Origin: an uncultured Clostridia bacterium
GTDB taxonomy: Bacteria; Bacillota; Clostridia; Christensenellales; Aristaeellaceae
Length of the DNA: 64,000 nt
Direction of reading: 5' to 3'
Assembly (NCBI GenBank): GCA_934636105.1
Contig: CAKTZR010000002.1
Location: 186,001 to 250,000 of the forward strand
In this document: positions 1 through 9,781 of the stretch, one piece after another
Position numbering within the stretch: position 1 is the stretch's first letter
Layout of the letters: the number at the start of each line of letters is the position of its first letter
Notes under the pieces: model-generated
Databases searched by the model: none
Told to the model about the DNA's origin: nothing
Seen by the model: the letters and a program-made list of their open reading frames with translations, nothing else
Program-made: the position numbers and the translations under genes

Positions 1-609
1 TTCGCTCATCGTGTAGCCGGGGCGCTCCACGTTCGTGGATTCCGCCAGCATCGCCAGCACGCCGCGGCTTCCCCACGCGGCCAGCGTGTTGAGGTCGGTC
101 ACCTCGCCGTCGATCGGCGTGTAATCGATCTTGAAGTCGCCCGTCACGATCACCGTGCCCGCCGGACACGTGATCGCCATCGCCACCGCGCCCGCAATCG
201 AATGGCTCACCTTGATGAACTGCACGGAAAACGCGCCGACCTGAATGATATCCTTCGGTTTCACAATGTGGAACTGGATGTTGCCGATATTATGCTCCGC
301 CAGCTTGCCGCGTATGAGCGCGCAGGTCAGCTTCGTGCCGTAAACCGGCGCGGGCACGCGCGGCAGCACATACGGCGTCGCGCCGATGTGATCCTCATGC
401 CCGTGGGTAATCAAATAGGCGCGAACCCGCTCTCTGTTGCGCTCCAGATAGGTGATATCGGGAATCACAAGGTCGATACCGAGCATATCGGCCCGCGGGA
501 AAATCGAGCCGCAGTCCACCACAACGATGTCGTCGCCAAACTCAAAGGCCGTCATGTTTTTGCCGACCTCGCCCAAACCGCCCAGCGGAATAATTCTCAG
601 CTTCGCCAA
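1..609 (-). CDS. rnj: Ribonuclease J, N-terminal part (cut by window edge)
   Basis: The first 203 codons of a beta-CASP metallo-beta-lactamase RNase are visible; the rest lies beyond the left edge. RNase J is the 5'-3' exonuclease/endonuclease for mRNA decay and rRNA maturation in Firmicutes. The metal-binding HGHEDH motif is at residues 69-74, preceded by the typical N-terminal PLGGLGEVGKNM stretch. I start it at TTG 609 because AAAGGAGGAGA (615-625) is spaced six bases upstream and no ATG fits. It has its own promoter at 728-755, so it is transcribed separately from trxA. Family identification is secure; paralogue J1 versus J2 cannot be told. Confidence 0.93.
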   Translation of the reverse strand, partial: MAKLRIIPLGGLGEVGKNMTAFEFGDDIVVVDCGSIFPRADMLGIDLVIPDITYLERNRERVRAYLITHGHEDHIGATPYVLPRVPAPVYGTKLTCALIRGKLAEHNIGNIQFHIVKPKDIIQVGAFSVQFIKVSHSIAGAVAMAITCPAGTVIVTGDFKIDYTPIDGEVTDLNTLAAWGSRGVLAMLAESTNVERPGYTMSE

Positions 610-727
610 ATGCGTCTCCTCCTTTCTGCCTTCTCCTTTTTTCTATCTTCCAAAAGCCCTTCTTTCGTTCTCAGGCTTTTAAAATCCGAACATTTTTGAG
701 GTATAGTCGTTCGAGTTTATCTGTTTT

Positions 728-755
728 ATTATAGCACAAAACCCCTGCTTGTCAA
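728..755 (-). promoter_or_regulatory. Predicted sigma-A promoter of RNase J gene
   Basis: On the minus strand TTGACA (755-750), a 16 bp spacer and TATAAT (733-728), about 120 bases before the RNase J start. Confidence 0.75.
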
Positions 756-764
756 AGTCTATCC

Positions 765-804
765 CGCCAAAAATGAAAAGAAGCGTTCGTTTTTGAACGC
801 TTCT
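765..804 (-). terminator. Rho-independent terminator after trxA
   Basis: Perfect 10 bp stem AGAAGCGTTC / GAACGCTTCT (804-779) with a six-base loop, followed on the minus strand by TTTCATTTTT. It closes the hisS-rseC-trxA run. Confidence 0.85.
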
Positions 805-869
805 CCCGGTTTTTGTTGATTGGGCCGCATTTTATGAGCATCCCAAACGACCTTATGGATTCGCCCGGC

Positions 870-1184
870 TCACAGATGCCGCTCCAGCATGGCCGCGATA
901 TCGTCCTTGCCGCGCGCGCCGACCGCCTGCTCGACGACCTTGCCGCCCTTCATCACAATCAGCGTCGGGATGCTCATGATGCCGAACTGGCGCGCCAGCT
1001 CCGTCTGCTCATCCACATCCACCTTGCCGACCACGGCGCGGCCGGCAAAATCCTCGGCGACTTCCTCCACCGCCGGGGCGATCATGCGGCACGGGCCGCA
1101 CCACGTCGCCCAGAAATCGACCAGCACAGGCTTGTCGCCATGCACGGCTTCGTCAAACGTCTTCTCGTCAAAATGCACGATCAT
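870..1184 (-). CDS. trxA: Thioredoxin
   Basis: A 104-residue single-domain thioredoxin, the usual length, acting as cytoplasmic protein disulfide reductant. The redox motif WCGPC has cysteines at 29 and 32, and the cis-proline SIPT motif follows at about residue 74. The ATG at 1184 lies eight bases after AAGGAGG; the in-frame TTG six bases upstream is too close to that site. It follows the RseC-like gene by about 20 bases and precedes a strong terminator, so it is the last gene of a hisS-rseC-trxA transcript. Pairing with a cysteine-rich RseC-like membrane protein suggests a shared redox role, which is inference. Confidence 0.95.
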   Translation of the reverse strand: MIVHFDEKTFDEAVHGDKPVLVDFWATWCGPCRMIAPAVEEVAEDFAGRAVVGKVDVDEQTELARQFGIMSIPTLIVMKGGKVVEQAVGARGKDDIAAMLERHL

Positions 1185-1205
1185 GTTCAAAACCTCCTTA
1201 TCGGC

Positions 1206-1649
1206 TTACGCCTGCTTGTTTTCTGTCTCCTCCGGATGCGTCACGGAGATGATTTTCTGTTCCCAGCGGCCCTTGGAGAGCTTCGGATCGATGGCGCGCA
1301 TGATGAAATACGCCGCTGCCGTACCGATGACCGCACACAGCGCCATCAGCAGCTCGCCGTTCATCTTCACGCCCGTTTTCGTGAGTCCCCAGCCCGCGGC
1401 CAGGCCGACGATGAAGCCCGCCAACGGCAGCATATATGCCAGCGCGGAGGCTTCCATCACGTGCGAATCATCCATTTCCACCTCGATGATATCACCAACC
1501 TGCGCCTTTCCCTTGAGATTCACGGTATGCTTGGCGCAGTTTTCGCTGCCGTGCATGCACGCGTGGCAGTCGCCGCAGGCCTCGTGCCGTTCAAACGCCA
1601 CCGTGAGGATATCCCCGTTCACGGCGGTCACAACGCCTTTATTGGTCAT
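1206..1649 (-). CDS. RseC/MucC family (SoxR-reducing system) membrane protein
   Basis: A 147-residue protein with the RseC layout: an N-terminal domain with four cysteines (25, 28, 31, 38, spacing CxxCxxCx6C) that could bind a metal or cluster, then two transmembrane segments at roughly 69-90 and 98-120. RseC proteins are linked to reduction of SoxR and to the Rnf complex; no rnf genes are in the window. The start ATG at 1649 follows AAAGGAG. It sits between hisS and trxA in one direction. Family assignment rests on the Cys pattern plus paired TM helices; its actual partner here is unknown. Confidence 0.75.
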   Translation of the reverse strand: MTNKGVVTAVNGDILTVAFERHEACGDCHACMHGSENCAKHTVNLKGKAQVGDIIEVEMDDSHVMEASALAYMLPLAGFIVGLAAGWGLTKTGVKMNGELLMALCAVIGTAAAYFIMRAIDPKLSKGRWEQKIISVTHPEETENKQA

Positions 1650-1671
1650 AAGGCTCCTTTCTTGGGGCGTA

Positions 1672-1695
1672 TGATGGGGCAGCGCCCCAACGTCC
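1672..1695. repeat. Family C repeat, single-hairpin remnant
   Basis: A short GGGGC-A-GCGCCCC hairpin followed by AACGTCCCC between hisS and rseC, matching the second hairpin and 3' tail of the two-hairpin repeats at 8146, 45774 and 59834. Confidence 0.55.
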
Positions 1696-1699
1696 CCTG

Positions 1700-2962
<1,263 letters not shown>

Positions 2963-2985
2963 GGTTGATTGTCCTTTCGTATTTT

Positions 2986-3154
2986 CTCCTTCAGTCGCGG
3001 CTTCGCCGCGCCAGCTCCCTCTAAGAGGGAGCCTTTTGGTTTAATCCGCATTTGCTTTCGACTCGTATTCTAAACGCAAATCGAAGGTTTTTCAAGTCCC
3101 GCATGCAATAGGCTCCCTCCTTGAGGGAGCTGTCAGCGAAGCTGACTGAAGGAG
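2986..3154. repeat. Family A inverted repeat unit, copy 1
   Basis: About 169 bp flanked by CTCCTTCAG and its complement CTGAAGGAG. Each half has a stem with a TTC/GAA loop (CGCGGC-TTC-GCCGCG on the left, GTCAGC-GAA-GCTGAC on the right) followed towards the centre by a CTCCCTC/GAGGGAG hairpin. It occupies the whole ftsK-hisS spacer. Confidence 0.85.
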
Positions 3155-3164
3155 TTATTCGCTC

Positions 3165-6100
3165 TTACTCCTGATTTTCCTGCATGCGCCGCCATTCCTC
3201 GCGGGAAATGAGCACGGTTCGCGGCTTGGTCGGGCCTTCGGCTTCGGCGGTGATGCCGCGCAGCGTCATTTCGTCCACCAAGCGTCCTGCGCGCGCATAG
3301 CCCACGCGCAGGCGCCGCTGCAGCATGCTGATGGAAACCTGGCCCGCGTCCACGGCCAGCTCGATGGCCTTGGAGAGCATCTCGTCCACCGGCTCGCCCG
3401 CGCTCGGCGCATCGGAAGACGCGCTGCTTTCCTCGTCTGCGGCGGTGTTCATCTGCTCGATCACGTCCTCGTTGTAATCCGCGCTGTGGCGGCCGCGCAC
3501 AAACTCGACAATCCGCTGCACCTCGTCGTCGGAGACGAAGCAGCCCTGCACGCGCGTCGGCTTGCCCGCGCCCTGCGGCGCATAGAGCATGTCGCCCTTG
3601 CCCAGCAGTTTTTCCGCGCCGCCGGAATCGAGAATCGTGCGGCTGTCGATCTGGCTGGAAACCGCGAACGCGATTCGGCTCGGAATGTTTGCCTTAATCA
3701 CGCCCGTGATGACGTTGACGGACGGTCTCTGCGTCGCGATGACGAGGTGAATGCCCGCCGCGCGCGCCAGCTGGGCCAGACGGCAGATGGATTCTTCCAC
3801 CTCGCCCGGCGCAACCATCATCAAGTCGGCCAACTCGTCGATGATGACGATGATCTTGCTCATCGGCTCCTCGTTCGGGCCGATGGCGTTGTTGTAACCG
3901 CGGATGTCGCGCACGCCCATCGTCTCAAACCGCTTGTAGCGGTGCTCCATTTCCACCACCGCCCAGCTGAGCGCCGCGCTCGCCTTCTTGGGATCAGTCA
4001 CGACCGGGACGAGCAGGTGCGGGATGCCGTTGTAAACGGAAAGCTCAACCACCTTCGGATCGATGAGGATGAGCCGCACCTCCTCCGGCTTCGCGCGGAA
4101 GATGATGGAATTGATGATCGTGTTGATGCAGACGGATTTGCCCGAACCGGTCGCGCCTGCAATCAGCACGTGCGGCATTTTCGCCATATCCGCGATGACC
4201 GGCGCGCCGGAAATACCCTTGCCCAGCGCGACCGCCGTCGGGGATTTTTCGCGCATCATTTCCGGGCTTTCCAGCACATCGCGCAGGGAAACCGTCTCGA
4301 TCTTCTGATTCGGAATTTCAATGCCGACCGCAGGCTTGCCGGGAATCGGCGCTTCGATGCGCACGCCGTCGGAAGCCATGTTCAGCGCGATGTCGTCCAC
4401 CAGGCCGACGATGCGCGAAACCTTCACGCCCGGCGCGGGCGCAAGCTCATAACGCGTGATAGCCGGGCCGTGGGTCACATCCAGCAGCTTGGCCTGCACG
4501 CCGAAGCTCTCCAGCGTGCCGAGCAGCTTGCGCGCGCCCGCCTCATCCTTGGCGCGCTGGTTGGGGTCCTGCGTCGTGTTGCCCTGATTGAGCAGGTCGA
4601 TCGGCGGGAAGACGTATTCCTCCTTCGCCGTCTGCGGCGCTTCATGCACGTCCTTGGCGGGCATGACGATCGGCGTGCCGTCGATGCGGCTGCCGCGCAG
4701 CTGCACAACGGTCTGCTGTTCGTTCATCCGCTGGGCCTGCAAAACGTCCTGCCCCTGCGGCTGAATTGGCGGCTGCTGCATCGGGCGGCGGCCGCCTTCG
4801 TTCTGCGGTGCGGCCGCCTGTCCGCCGGGATTGCTCTGCGCCGCATCCCTCTGCGGCGGCTGATAGCCCGCATTGCGTTCCGCGCGCGCTCTGGCCGCGT
4901 CAATGGCCGACGCGGAATAGCTCGAAGGCACGCTTCCGCCCGCCTGCTGGGCGCTCTGCCCCGGCCAGCCGCCGAACGAACCGCCCATCACGGGCGCAGG
5001 CTCGTCCTCCGGCTCGTCGTGGGATTCGTCCGCCATCACCTGTGCATCGCCGTCGTCGTATTCGACATTCGCCGCCTGCGGCTCGTCCGCTTCTTCGTCC
5101 TCGGATGCGTCCGGGAAATAGCTGTCGTCGATGGGTCTGTCCGCACCTTCCGCGCGCGCATTCGTGATGGAGGTCGCCTCGTCGTCTTCCTCCTCGTCCT
5201 CCTGTGCGTATGCGTCGGCGGGCATTTCCGACTCGACAGCCGCTTCGTCGTCCACAGGCGGATATCCTCCGGGCGCGTACTCCGCGGTCGGCTGATTGTA
5301 TGTGTCATTCGGCACATATTCCGTTGTCGGCTGGCTGTATGTCTCGCTCTGCACATACCCCGTCGTCGGCTGATATGCGTCATTCGGCGCATATCCCGCC
5401 GTCGGCTGGCTGTATGTCTCGTTCGGCGCATATCCCGCCGTCGGCCGACCATATGCGTCATTCGGCGTATACCCCGCCGTCGGCTGACCATATGCGTCGC
5501 GCGGCGTATCCTCCGCCGTTGGCTGGCTGCCGTTCATGCCATAGAGGAACGCGTTTTCCGCTTCCTGCATGGTGAAGCTGTTTCGGCGGCTCGGCGTCGT
5601 CGGCGCGTGCTCATCCACGGGCGCGCGGGTAAACTCGTCGTCCCGCTCGATATAGAGCTGCGCCCCGTCGGAAATGGTGCGGCGCTTGCGCGGCGCGGCT
5701 GCCTTTTTCGGCGGCCTGCTCGTAATCACGGGCTGGTCGTCCGGCCGCTCGTCCTCCTGCGGCCGCATCACGGTCAGCGTCGGCTTTTGCTTGCGCTTTG
5801 GCGGCTGAATCGGCGCTTCCTCCGGCTCGTCCTTCGGTTCAAGCGCTTTGCGGATTTCTTCATCCCTCTGGCGCTCTTTTTCCCGCTCCTCCGCTTCGCG
5901 CGCGGCAGCCTCCTGTTCTTCCTTCTGCTTCTGCATGCGCTCCTGCCTGCGCTTTTGGCGTTCGATGGCAAGCGCGTTTTCGCGTTCCAATTCTTCTTCC
6001 TGCCGCGCGTCGCGCAGGGCGTTCTGCTCCTCCCGGCGTTCCTGCCGCTCCACGCGGAAATCGTCGATCCATTCGGAAATCCGCATGCCCATGCCGCCGA

Positions 6101-6689
6101 ACGAGAAGCCCGTCATCGCCATCAGCACGATGGCCGTCGCAAAGATCAGCACGATCATGCCGCCCCAAACGTCCAGCGCCTTATACAGCGGCCACGCCAG
6201 CAGCGCGCCGATGAAGCCGCCGCCCTTGCAATCCAGCGAACTCATGGTGAACGAGCGCACGAGGAATGTGCCGTATCCCGCTTCCACGCCGTCCGCAGCG
6301 AGCGCCGCGTTCACGCCGGAGATGCGGAACAGCTGAAACATGGCTTCCACAAACAGAAAAATCAGCGATCCGAAGATCAGGGTTTGGGCGCTCAGCTTTT
6401 TTTCGTTGAAGAAGACGAGCACCGCGCCCGTCCAGCAGAGCACAACCGGCAGCAACAGGCAGAGCATGCCGCCCAGGCCGCGCACAATCAGCATGCAGCG
6501 ATTGAGGAAGCCGCCGTTTGACGGGATAAACTGGCACAGCAGCGCCAGCAACCCGATGCAGAAAATCACAATGCCGGCAATGCCGCGCGGGTCTGCGCCC
6601 TGATTCGCCCTTCTCCCCGGCTTTCCCCGCTTGCCGGAAACCGTGCGCTTTTTCTTTGCCGCCGCGCCTTTAGCCGCCTTTTTCGCCAT
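3165..6689 (-). CDS. FtsK/SpoIIIE-type DNA translocase with tandem-repeat linker
   Basis: A 1,174-residue membrane-anchored, septum-located hexameric DNA pump that moves chromosomes through the closing septum, including into the forespore. N-terminal hydrophobic segments occupy about 35-200; a charged Glu/Arg coiled coil follows at 205-295; a long acidic, Pro/Gln-rich linker runs to about 690. The motor has Walker A GATGSGKS near 845 and Walker B VIIDELADLMM near 945, and the C-terminal gamma winged helix (about 1095-1170) reads DNA polarity. B. subtilis SpoIIIE is about 790 residues, so the extra length is the linker, which carries six roughly 13-residue repeats of the QPTAGYAPNDAY type at about 390-471. 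ATG 6689 follows GGGAAGG. Confidence 0.95.
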   Translation of the reverse strand: MAKKAAKGAAAKKKRTVSGKRGKPGRRANQGADPRGIAGIVIFCIGLLALLCQFIPSNGGFLNRCMLIVRGLGGMLCLLLPVVLCWTGAVLVFFNEKKLSAQTLIFGSLIFLFVEAMFQLFRISGVNAALAADGVEAGYGTFLVRSFTMSSLDCKGGGFIGALLAWPLYKALDVWGGMIVLIFATAIVLMAMTGFSFGGMGMRISEWIDDFRVERQERREEQNALRDARQEEELERENALAIERQKRRQERMQKQKEEQEAAAREAEEREKERQRDEEIRKALEPKDEPEEAPIQPPKRKQKPTLTVMRPQEDERPDDQPVITSRPPKKAAAPRKRRTISDGAQLYIERDDEFTRAPVDEHAPTTPSRRNSFTMQEAENAFLYGMNGSQPTAEDTPRDAYGQPTAGYTPNDAYGRPTAGYAPNETYSQPTAGYAPNDAYQPTTGYVQSETYSQPTTEYVPNDTYNQPTAEYAPGGYPPVDDEAAVESEMPADAYAQEDEEEDDEATSITNARAEGADRPIDDSYFPDASEDEEADEPQAANVEYDDGDAQVMADESHDEPEDEPAPVMGGSFGGWPGQSAQQAGGSVPSSYSASAIDAARARAERNAGYQPPQRDAAQSNPGGQAAAPQNEGGRRPMQQPPIQPQGQDVLQAQRMNEQQTVVQLRGSRIDGTPIVMPAKDVHEAPQTAKEEYVFPPIDLLNQGNTTQDPNQRAKDEAGARKLLGTLESFGVQAKLLDVTHGPAITRYELAPAPGVKVSRIVGLVDDIALNMASDGVRIEAPIPGKPAVGIEIPNQKIETVSLRDVLESPEMMREKSPTAVALGKGISGAPVIADMAKMPHVLIAGATGSGKSVCINTIINSIIFRAKPEEVRLILIDPKVVELSVYNGIPHLLVPVVTDPKKASAALSWAVVEMEHRYKRFETMGVRDIRGYNNAIGPNEEPMSKIIVIIDELADLMMVAPGEVEESICRLAQLARAAGIHLVIATQRPSVNVITGVIKANIPSRIAFAVSSQIDSRTILDSGGAEKLLGKGDMLYAPQGAGKPTRVQGCFVSDDEVQRIVEFVRGRHSADYNEDVIEQMNTAADEESSASSDAPSAGEPVDEMLSKAIELAVDAGQVSISMLQRRLRVGYARAGRLVDEMTLRGITAEAEGPTKPRTVLISREEWRRMQENQE

Positions 6690-6724
6690 CCGCTTACCTT
6701 CCCTTCAAAATGCAAAAAACAAAA

Positions 6725-6780
6725 AGGAAACGTTGGGCCGCCGCCCAAACCCGCTTGAGGATTTCATCCTCAAACTCCTT
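6725..6780 (-). repeat. Family C two-hairpin repeat
   Basis: On the minus strand a TTGAGGAT/ATCCTCAA hairpin followed by GGGTTTGGGC and a GGGC/GCCC hairpin ending in CAACGTTTCC, the same order as the copy at 8146 but with a different first stem. It lies in the 5' leader of the translocase gene. Confidence 0.65.
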
Positions 6781-6851
6781 CCTCGCTTCGCGTATATCCA
6801 ACATATTCTGTCTATCCAAAAAATATCTGCCCGCGCATAGTCAGGCAGATT

Positions 6852-6880
6852 ATTATAGCACGTTTGGCAAAATCAGTAAA
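6852..6880 (-). promoter_or_regulatory. Predicted sigma-A promoter of FtsK/SpoIIIE gene
   Basis: TTTACT (6880-6875), 17 bp, TATAAT (6857-6852) on the minus strand; the -35 overlaps the stop codon of the upstream DUF3298-like gene. Confidence 0.6.
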
Positions 6881-8048
6881 GGTCTTCGGGCATCGCGTCA
6901 CGCAGAATCAGACAGCTTAACACACCATTTTCATCCATATGCGCCTGCAAAATGCGGCCGGAAAGCTCGAAAAACAGGCTTTCTCCCGCCTCCAGCATGC
7001 GGTCGGCAGCACTGTCCGCATCATAGTTCCGCGTCTCCTTCGGCGCGCCGAGCAGCGCGGTCAGCTCATCCTTCGTCGTCTTTCCGCTGGTCAGCCCGCA
7101 GACGTCCGCGCGCGTGGTGCGAATGGCAGAAATCGGCGTATCCTCCTCGTCCGTTTCGGCATATTTGGGGATTTCCACCGCCCAGCCGCGCAGGTTCGCT
7201 TCTTCAAACAGATAGACCCGCGAATCCTTTGTGTAATCCGGATCGGTCAGCAGCGTGTAGGTGGAAAGCACCTCGCCGAGTTTCTGTCCGACAGCCGCCT
7301 GTTCCATCGGGCCGGGCAGCCTGCCATCCTTCGCCGCATCAGAAAGCGCATTGATATCGCTCTGCGCATGCGCCAGCGCGTATACCGGGCTGTTTTCACC
7401 GATGTAATCCGCCAGTTCATACCACGCAAACTGCACCGCGCCGCTCTGCTCGTCGAAATAACGATAGCTGTCATCGGGATAAAACACCGTCAGCCCGTAA
7501 GCGTCGATGGCGTAGTTGTCGCGCGGCATCGGCAGCAGCTCGCCATATTCCATGTAATCGCTCAACTGGGAGAGTACGTCGTCCGCAATAATCGTTTCCA
7601 TCGCGTCAAACGCCGCGTCCGCATCGTCAAAAAGCTGCTCCAGCCGGATTTCCTCGCCCGTCGTCCGATCGAGCACCAGTCCGCGCACCGCGCTTCCCGC
7701 CGTGCCGTCCGACTGCGTGCCGTTCCAGTGCAGCACCAGCGACGCAACGTTCCCCGCCGTGTATATCTCGCCGCGCTGCGCAATCTCCGCGCCCGCGCGC
7801 TGGGTCAGCTGCGCCGCCTTCGCCTGCTCAAAGCGCGATTCAATCAAGCCGTTCGCCATCAGCAGCGCCGCGTCGGGCGTTTCTTCCGGCGCGGGCGTAG
7901 TTTCCTCCGCCTGCGTTTGCGCCGCCGAAAAGACGATCAGTTTCTGCCCGTTTTCCTCTTGTTGCTCCATGCGTATTTCAAGCTCCGCCATCGCCCCCAC
8001 GGGGAACGCGAAGCCCAGCATCGTCAGAATCAGAATCAAGCGTTTCAT
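6873..8048 (-). CDS. Secreted protein with RsiV-like DUF3298 region
   Basis: A 391-residue protein with a clear signal peptide (Lys/Arg start, hydrophobic core, AMA-like cleavage near residue 21). Residues about 95-250 resemble the DUF3298 domain of RsiV-type extracytoplasmic proteins: a GEIYTAGNVASLVLHW strand, TTGEEIRLEQLFDD, then the YAIDAYGLTVFYPDDS and FAWYELADYI strands. The C-terminal 130 residues have a separate fold with TTKDELTALLGAP, similar to a SmpA-like repeat. Function unknown; sensing or binding at the cell surface is plausible. ATG 8048 is the first base of the signal peptide. It is transcribed after dpaAB but separated by a family C repeat. Confidence 0.6.
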   Translation of the reverse strand: MKRLILILTMLGFAFPVGAMAELEIRMEQQEENGQKLIVFSAAQTQAEETTPAPEETPDAALLMANGLIESRFEQAKAAQLTQRAGAEIAQRGEIYTAGNVASLVLHWNGTQSDGTAGSAVRGLVLDRTTGEEIRLEQLFDDADAAFDAMETIIADDVLSQLSDYMEYGELLPMPRDNYAIDAYGLTVFYPDDSYRYFDEQSGAVQFAWYELADYIGENSPVYALAHAQSDINALSDAAKDGRLPGPMEQAAVGQKLGEVLSTYTLLTDPDYTKDSRVYLFEEANLRGWAVEIPKYAETDEEDTPISAIRTTRADVCGLTSGKTTKDELTALLGAPKETRNYDADSAADRMLEAGESLFFELSGRILQAHMDENGVLSCLILRDAMPEDLY

Positions 8049-8145
8049 TGTCCATCACCTCTTGCCCTCTATTGTACATGAAAAGAAATCGCTTTGTAAA
8101 GAGACGAATCTTCCCTTCTTTTTCATCCCTCTTAATTCGGAAGGT

Positions 8146-8197
8146 GCAGGAAACTCAGTTTCCTGCCGGGGTTTGGGGCAGAGCCCCAACGTTCCCC
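8146..8197 (+). repeat. Family C two-hairpin repeat (reference copy)
   Basis: Perfect 10 bp hairpin GCAGGAAACT / AGTTTCCTGC (8146-8166) followed by TTGGGGC-AGA-GCCCCAA (8173-8189) and the tail CGTTCCCCCC. It lies between dpaB and the DUF3298-like gene. Confidence 0.75.
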
Positions 8198-8199
8198 CC

Positions 8200-8775
8200 T
8201 CAGAAAACCATCGGCTCAAGCTGCCGCCCTTCCAGCGCCGCCTCCGCTGCGGGAAGGATCTGCGTGAAGTCCGCCACGCAGCTTGTCGGCTTTGCGCGGT
8301 AATCGTCCTGCTGGAACGGCACAAAATACGTCCCTTTTCGGTTCATCAACAGTCCGATGCCCGCCGCCGCGCCCGCCAAAGCGTCGTTCGTCGAAACCGC
8401 AATCAAAACCGGCCGCCCGTTGCGCCTGTGGCTTTTCACCGCCAGCGTCGGCGCCGTGTCGTATATGCCGCAGGCCAGCTTGCCCAGCGTGTTGCCCGTG
8501 CAGGGTGCGAGAATCAGCAAATCCAGCAGCTTCTTCGGCCCGATCGGCTCAGCCTGCGCAATCGTGTGGATCACCTTTTCTCCGCAGATTTCCTCCGCCT
8601 GCGCAATCCAGTCCGCCGCGCGCCCGAAGCGCGTGTCCGTCGTGTAAACGTTCTCGCTCATGATCGGCAGAACGCGATAACCATGTTCCACCAGCAGATT
8701 CATCTGCGGAAAGACCGCCTTGAACGTGCAGAATGAGCCCGTCATCGCAAATCCAATGGTCGTGTTGTCACGCAT
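8200..8775 (-). CDS. dpaB: Dipicolinate synthase subunit B
   Basis: A 191-residue flavoprotein-fold subunit of dipicolinate synthase (SpoVFB), which with DpaA converts dihydrodipicolinate to dipicolinic acid in the mother cell late in sporulation. The N-terminal nucleotide-binding stretch GFAMTGSFCTF and the later LLILAPCTGNTLGKLACGIYD are typical. Its ATG (8775) overlaps the end of dpaA by eight bases and uses AGGAGGG inside dpaA, so the two are translationally coupled. Full length; no damage seen. Confidence 0.93.
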   Translation of the reverse strand: MRDNTTIGFAMTGSFCTFKAVFPQMNLLVEHGYRVLPIMSENVYTTDTRFGRAADWIAQAEEICGEKVIHTIAQAEPIGPKKLLDLLILAPCTGNTLGKLACGIYDTAPTLAVKSHRRNGRPVLIAVSTNDALAGAAAGIGLLMNRKGTYFVPFQQDDYRAKPTSCVADFTQILPAAEAALEGRQLEPMVF

Positions 8776-9595
8776 CGCGCATTCCCTCCTGCTTCGTCAT
8801 CGCCGACATCATCGCGTCAAAGAGCGCCTGCCCCGCGTCCAGCGGCGCATATCGTCCCGGCAGGCCGCTTTCCACGCAGACCTGCAAGCCCAGCCGCACC
8901 GCTTCTTTCAACTCCAGGCCATACGGCGCGCTCGCCAGCTCGATGATCGGCGTGTCGCGCGGCATGGCTTCCAGCACTTCTGCGCTCAACACGTGTGCCG
9001 GAATCGTGTTGATGATGACGTCCGCCTGCCCGCACGCCTTGCCAATCTGCGCCAGCGGCACGGGATGCGCCCCCGCCGCGTGCGCCAGACGCATCTGGTT
9101 TTCATTGCGCGCGCAGACGATCACAAACATGCCCATCGCGCAGAGCCGCGCCGTCATCTCCTGTCCAATGCGCCCATAACCCGTCACCAGCGCCGTTTCG
9201 CTGATGAGCGCTCGCTTTTTCACCCGCATCACCGTTGCCAGTGCGCCCTCCGCCGTCAGCCGTGCATTTTTGCGTAAAAAGGCTTCGTCGCGCTCCGGGC
9301 GGATGATTCGCACGGCCTGCGGCAGTTCCTCCTCCTTCACGTCGCCGCCCGCCAAAATCGCGCGGCACGGCGGAATCAGCCCCAGCACGCGTTCCCGCGT
9401 CAGCGTCTCCTTCTGCCCAACCAGCCGTTCCTCCCGAAAGCTTCTCGGCCACGGCAGCATCACCGCCTGCGCATTCGGCATTTCCGCAGGAATATCCTCC
9501 TCCCGCTCGATGTGCAGCGTCTCCCAGCCCGCCTGCCCGGCGGCCAGCAAAGCCCCGCGCATTCTCTCGTCCCCGCCAAAGGCCATCAACCGCAT
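8768..9595 (-). CDS. dpaA: Dipicolinate synthase subunit A
   Basis: A 275-residue SpoVFA-type protein, partner of DpaB. It has a Rossmann nucleotide-binding motif VTGYGRIGQEM and the conserved ELASAPYGLE segment. The longest ORF begins at 9748, but the first family-like residues are MRLMAFGGDERM; the ATG at 9595 sits about seven bases after GGGAGGG, whereas the ATG at 9601 abuts it. Presence of dpaAB means spore-core dipicolinate is made by the dedicated synthase rather than by the electron-transfer flavoprotein route known from Clostridium perfringens. Confidence 0.93.
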   Translation of the reverse strand: MRLMAFGGDERMRGALLAAGQAGWETLHIEREEDIPAEMPNAQAVMLPWPRSFREERLVGQKETLTRERVLGLIPPCRAILAGGDVKEEELPQAVRIIRPERDEAFLRKNARLTAEGALATVMRVKKRALISETALVTGYGRIGQEMTARLCAMGMFVIVCARNENQMRLAHAAGAHPVPLAQIGKACGQADVIINTIPAHVLSAEVLEAMPRDTPIIELASAPYGLELKEAVRLGLQVCVESGLPGRYAPLDAGQALFDAMMSAMTKQEGMRDA

Positions 9596-9612
9596 GTTCA
9601 TCCCTCCCGGCG

Positions 9613-9640
9613 ATGGTATGCGACATTTTCCCGCTTTATG
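9613..9640 (-). promoter_or_regulatory. Possible mother-cell (sigma-E/K type) promoter of dpaAB
   Basis: CATAAA (9640-9635), 14 bp, CATACCAT (9620-9613) on the minus strand, close to CATACAAT/CATAnnnTA -10 forms of sigma-E/sigma-K. By-eye match only. Confidence 0.35.
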
Positions 9641-9644
9641 GCCC

Positions 9645-9681
9645 AAAAAGAAAAACTGCCGAGTTCGGTCAGCTCGACAGT
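9645..9681 (-). terminator. Terminator of mscL transcript
   Basis: Minus-strand stem ACTGTCGAG / CTCGGCAGT (one G-U pair) followed by TTTTTCTTTTT. Confidence 0.8.
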
Positions 9682-9718
9682 TCGTTTTTCGATTTTTCTC
9701 TTTAAATGAGCAAATTCC

Positions 9719-9745
9719 GTTGTAGGGGCGCGCATTGCGCGTCCG
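9719..9745. repeat. Family B palindromic REP-like repeat, copy 1
   Basis: A 27-base GTTGTAGGGG...GCGTCCG element with an internal GCGC-CATT-GCGC palindrome, repeated exactly at 53708-53734. It lies between mscL and its terminator. Confidence 0.7.
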
Positions 9746-9781
9746 CAATTTGTGCAGTCTATGTTTTTTCTTGTTTGCCGC

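Noticed and set aside
2963..3164. T-box leader for hisS
   Set aside because: The space is filled by a family A repeat; no TGGAACCGCGG-like sequence is present.
5275..5520. Regularly spaced repeats that could suggest a CRISPR array
   Set aside because: About 39-base units run in frame through the translocase gene and translate into a 13-residue repeat; spacers are not unique.
3486..6521. 1,011-codon plus-strand open frame antisense to the FtsK/SpoIIIE gene
   Set aside because: Arg/His-rich, low-complexity translation typical of the reverse frame of a GC-rich gene; no ribosome site, no motif, and the opposing gene has full domain structure.
9601..9748. Longer DpaA start at 9748
   Set aside because: The extra 49 residues span the mscL terminator and do not resemble the family; ribosome site supports ATG 9595.
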